From assembly GCA_963989245.1 (NCBI GenBank), contig OZ022342.1, positions 18,145,457 through 18,209,456 on the forward strand: 64,000 nt of DNA, read 5' to 3'. The position numbers and the translations under genes are program-made. Within the stretch, counting starts at the first letter, position 1. Each line of letters opens with the position of its first letter. Below the pieces are notes generated by a model. The model had not been told where the DNA came from, did not search any database, and saw only the letters and a program-made list of their open reading frames with translations. Shown one piece after another: positions 61,412 through 64,000 of the stretch. This DNA comes from Nansenia antarctica. Taxonomy: Eukaryota > Chordata > Actinopteri > Argentiniformes > Microstomatidae.

Positions 61412-61604
61412 GTGGGGTAGTGGTGGATAGTGAGTTGGACTTGGGATCGGAAGGTTGTGAGTTCAAATCCCGCCTGAAGCCACACCACTACTAGTGTGCC
61501 CTTGGGTAAGGCACTTAGCCCTCAGTTACTCCAGGGGGAATGTCCCTGTAATTCGTAATTGTAAGTCGCTTTGGATAAAAGCATCTGCTAAATGGCAAAA
61601 TTAA
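61412..61604 (+). mobile_element. Full-length V-SINE-like element
   Basis: A tRNA-like head (GTGGGGTAGTGGTGGATAG, B-box GGTTGTGAGTTCAAATCCC), a central domain (GTGCCCTTGGGTAAGGCACTT) and the tail TAAGTCGCTTTGGATAAAAGC, ending in an A-rich run. The central and tail parts match the conserved parts of teleost V-SINEs as I remember them. Confidence 0.8.
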
Positions 61605-61850
61605 ACAAATTAAAAATTAATAAACAAGCACATGCACTCCACTGGTAGACACACAAGTAATAGCACTGTGTCAAGGGACGTGAGGTCAAGAAAAGCTGTC
61701 AGTATACCAGTGCTCACAGCACTGTTAAGACAATGTCATAAAGGTACACTGAAGTGATGGGACCATGACAGAATCATATTTTCTGGACGAGACAAAGTCC
61801 CTGGAAGCTTGAGACAAGAACATCACGTCTGTGTGTGAGTGTCTCTGCCA

Positions 61851-61851
<1 letters not shown>

Positions 61852-61888
<37 letters not shown>
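61852..61888. repeat. (GT)n microsatellite
   Basis: About 18 uninterrupted GT units. Confidence 0.9.
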
Positions 61889-62016
61889 CACCTTGACGTA
61901 TGAACTCCTATTTGCGTTTCACATCCAATCATCTCAGACGCCAGTCAAAGCCAAAGGGGCCAGAGCAGAAAATGAAGCAGGTCTGATTGATAAACATAGC
62001 ACAGCAACATAGAGAC

Positions 62017-62105
62017 AGGGAGAGAGAGAGAGGGAGAGAGAGAGGGGGAGAGAGAGAGAGAGAGAGAGGGAGGGAGAGAGAGGAAGAGAGGTGGGGAGAG
62101 AGGGT
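62017..62105. repeat. (GA)n / GGGA tract
   Basis: GA units with GGGA interruptions. Further low-complexity runs follow: C run plus CA at 62208-62233 and at 62669-62706. Confidence 0.9.
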
Positions 62106-63183
62106 ATAACTCCACCGACATCTAATTAAATTCCTTGAGCTTTAAGAGCGGCTGCTTACACATCCTGCATCCAAAGTGGGCACCTCGGGAAGCGCCCCCA
62201 ACTCTACCCCCCCCCCCCCCACACACACACACGCGCACCTCTCCTTTCCTCATTCTCTCTCTCCCCTTCCCTCCCTCTGGAGTGTGGCGTGTGGGCTTAG
62301 AGGGAGGCTTGGCACTGATTGACTGATAAGGACCCCGATATCCGTCCGCCACTGGAGTGGCTGGGCCCACGCCACACAGACTCATTGTCTCGCTGCTGGC
62401 CACCGGGGGCTGCCAGAATCGAATGGAGGGGATTAGTGGGGCCGCTCCGAGCTGCTCAGAAATGACATTTTGAAAAGTTGATGACTCGCCCCAGCGTGCT
62501 GCAGCGACAGGGGCCCCCCTGCTTCATTTATTTATTATGGTCAATTAAAATGTAAGACAATCGCCATCTCACTCCAACAGGGGGGCTATGGAGGAGACTA
62601 CCGTGAGGGGGGCCGCCCATCCCTCATCAATACACTCTTAATTAACACCCATCACCACCAATGTAACCGCCCCCCCCCCCCCCCCTATACACACACACAC
62701 ACACACCTTCCCCCAACTAACACACCCCCTCAGCCCACCACCAATCTATTGACATTGATATGCAGCATCTCACGCAACACATTGTCTCTGACAAAGAAAC
62801 GCCTAGTATCATTCAATGCCTTGACAATATGACTGATTCCCTTTGTCTGTCTCCCTTTTCAGAGTCTTCCAGTTGTCTATGCACAGAAGTGATAAGGCAT
62901 CCGGGAGAGAAAAGGGAACAGGTGGAACAATACAGCTTTGATTGACTCAGGGGACAACGTGCCACCTCTCAGCTCACTAAGGAGCAACCTTTCTCTGGAT
63001 TAGTCTTTCATCAACTTCAAACTAATGAGGGTTTGATGTACTGTACAGTAGGGGCCCTCGTTTGAAGAGAACCGCTCTGGAAACTCAGTTGGGACTTTTA
63101 TTCGTGGAACTCGTGTCACATCTTATTCAGATGTATGTGGCAGTCAGATACTGAAATCTTAATCATCATGACTTTCTCACAGT

Positions 63184-63228
63184 TAGAGAGAGAGAGAGAG
63201 AGAGAGAGAGGGGGTGGGGGGGGGGGTA
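63184..63228. repeat. (GA)n and G run
   Basis: About 13 GA units pass into GGGGTGGGGGGGGGG. Confidence 0.9.
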
Positions 63229-64000
63229 AAGGAAGGCTTTATGCAAAAACATATTACTCATAGTTTTTGCATAAACATTACATCAGCTGGATCCAGACAC
63301 AGCTGACCTTTTGACACTGGATATGTTCTAAATGAGTCACGGGTGCCGGAAACATACAAATATGTCTCCCAGATAGAAGGCAAACATATGTATCCCATAT
63401 CTGGTTTAACAGGCAACAACTCAGGGCTGAGCTGTCCCTGATCTTCCCTGGGGCTGAGAGCCTGGGACATGGTCTCGGGGTCTTCTCTCTCTCTCAACAG
63501 TATCCTCCAGTCCCATAATCTTTCTCCATCTTTGTAACCCTCTCTCTTTTCATTTCCGCTCTCACTCTCCCTCCCCTTAATTTCCCTTTTTTTCCATTTC
63601 ACCAACACCAGCAGTAAAATAGATTCCAAACGTGAAACGAGCTGCAAATGTTATTTATCATTCGTTGGAGTTACTGCCCATAATGTACGTGCTGTATACA
63701 CATCACATATACATATACGGACGGTTGGAGGCTCTTTTAACACGATACATTTATTGCTCTTGGAACATCATTTTAAATGAATAGCCAGTGAATGTAAAAA
63801 TGTTGTGTTCCTAAAACAAGACCTGGGGCATTAATCAATAGCCATTTGAAATAAACCTCTGTTTGAATGCTTTGGCAAGCATATGCACACCTGCACATTT
63901 CTAACAAGAGAGTCAGATACAATCTGATCACCCTGCCAAATGAAAGTCAACACCCCTTGCTGGGGGCTGCTCTTCAATCTTACTCTGCACATTAACGGAG

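Larger units (their letters stand above)
60010..64000 (-). other. gabra3 intron or 5' region, upstream exon not found
   Basis: The exon at 59885-60009 needs an upstream partner ending two bases into a codon. I did not recognise a signal-peptide exon here; the mammalian first coding segment is poorly conserved, so it could be missed. The region has SINE sequences (60910-61605) and GA, GT and C-run repeats from 61850 on. Confidence 0.7.

Noticed and set aside
61440..61480. Possible functional tRNA gene from good B-box sequence
   Set aside because: There is no complete cloverleaf, and the SINE central domain and tail follow; the same holds for the minus-strand heads at 31791-31862 and 60910-61036.
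63258..63647. Possible gabra3 signal-peptide exon (minus frame starting MQLVSRLESILLLVLV)
   Set aside because: The hydrophobic stretch is short, a charged Lys/Arg/Glu-rich run follows, and no donor in the phase needed by the exon at 59885-60009 is convincing.

Overview
The window is vertebrate nuclear DNA, almost certainly from a teleost fish. Evidence for this is one intron-rich receptor gene with canonical vertebrate exon structure, long CA/GT and GA microsatellites, tRNA-derived SINEs with a LINE2-like tail, fragments of non-LTR retrotransposons, MITEs, and a palindromic 'GGGAGGCTGGTGG' repeat of a kind I associate with salmonid/pike-type genomes. The lineage is an inference from memory of repeat families. 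I saw no Tc1 transposon, which is atypical for a salmonid, so a pike-like or other teleost is equally possible.

The only protein-coding host gene I can support is gabra3, the GABA-A receptor alpha-3 subunit, on the minus strand. Eight coding exons run from 60009 (most 5' seen) down to the stop codon at 14122-14124: 59885-60009, 57933-58000, 46882-47102, 30242-30324, 27605-27748, 25631-25783, 21159-21364 and 14122-14445. All eight join in frame with GT/AG borders and give 440 contiguous residues: agonist-binding domain, Cys-loop, TM1-TM4 and the intracellular loop. The signal-peptide exon(s), promoter and 5'UTR are not recognised and probably lie beyond 64000. The 3'UTR runs left of 14122, possibly to about 9355.

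Region by region: 1-3517 holds nothing recognisable. Positions 3518-6776 are a 24-bp minisatellite (about 34 units in the main block) split by an AT-rich insert and by a roughly 2-kb LINE. 6841-9354 is intergenic with a CA tract. About 9355-14121 is the probable 3'UTR. The 6.7-kb last intron (14446-21158) has an inverted pair of the same MITE near its two ends. The introns between 21365 and 30241 carry two palindromic elements. The 16.6-kb intron 30325-46881 holds an hAT MITE with a perfect 8-bp target duplication, a short LINE-like element, a second 24-bp minisatellite (39139-42655) invaded by two related MITEs and a LINE fragment, and a reverse-transcriptase remnant. The 10.8-kb intron 47103-57932 holds a long GT tract, a short interstitial telomeric array and GGGA-rich repeats. 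60010-64000 is intron or 5' flank with SINEs.

The exons together encode one subunit of a pentameric chloride channel. I found no convincing novel biochemical system. The most interesting signals are the hard-coded methionine at the mammalian GABRA3 RNA-editing site, the inverted MITEs bracketing the last intron, and the two unrelated 24-bp minisatellites acting as nested-insertion sites.
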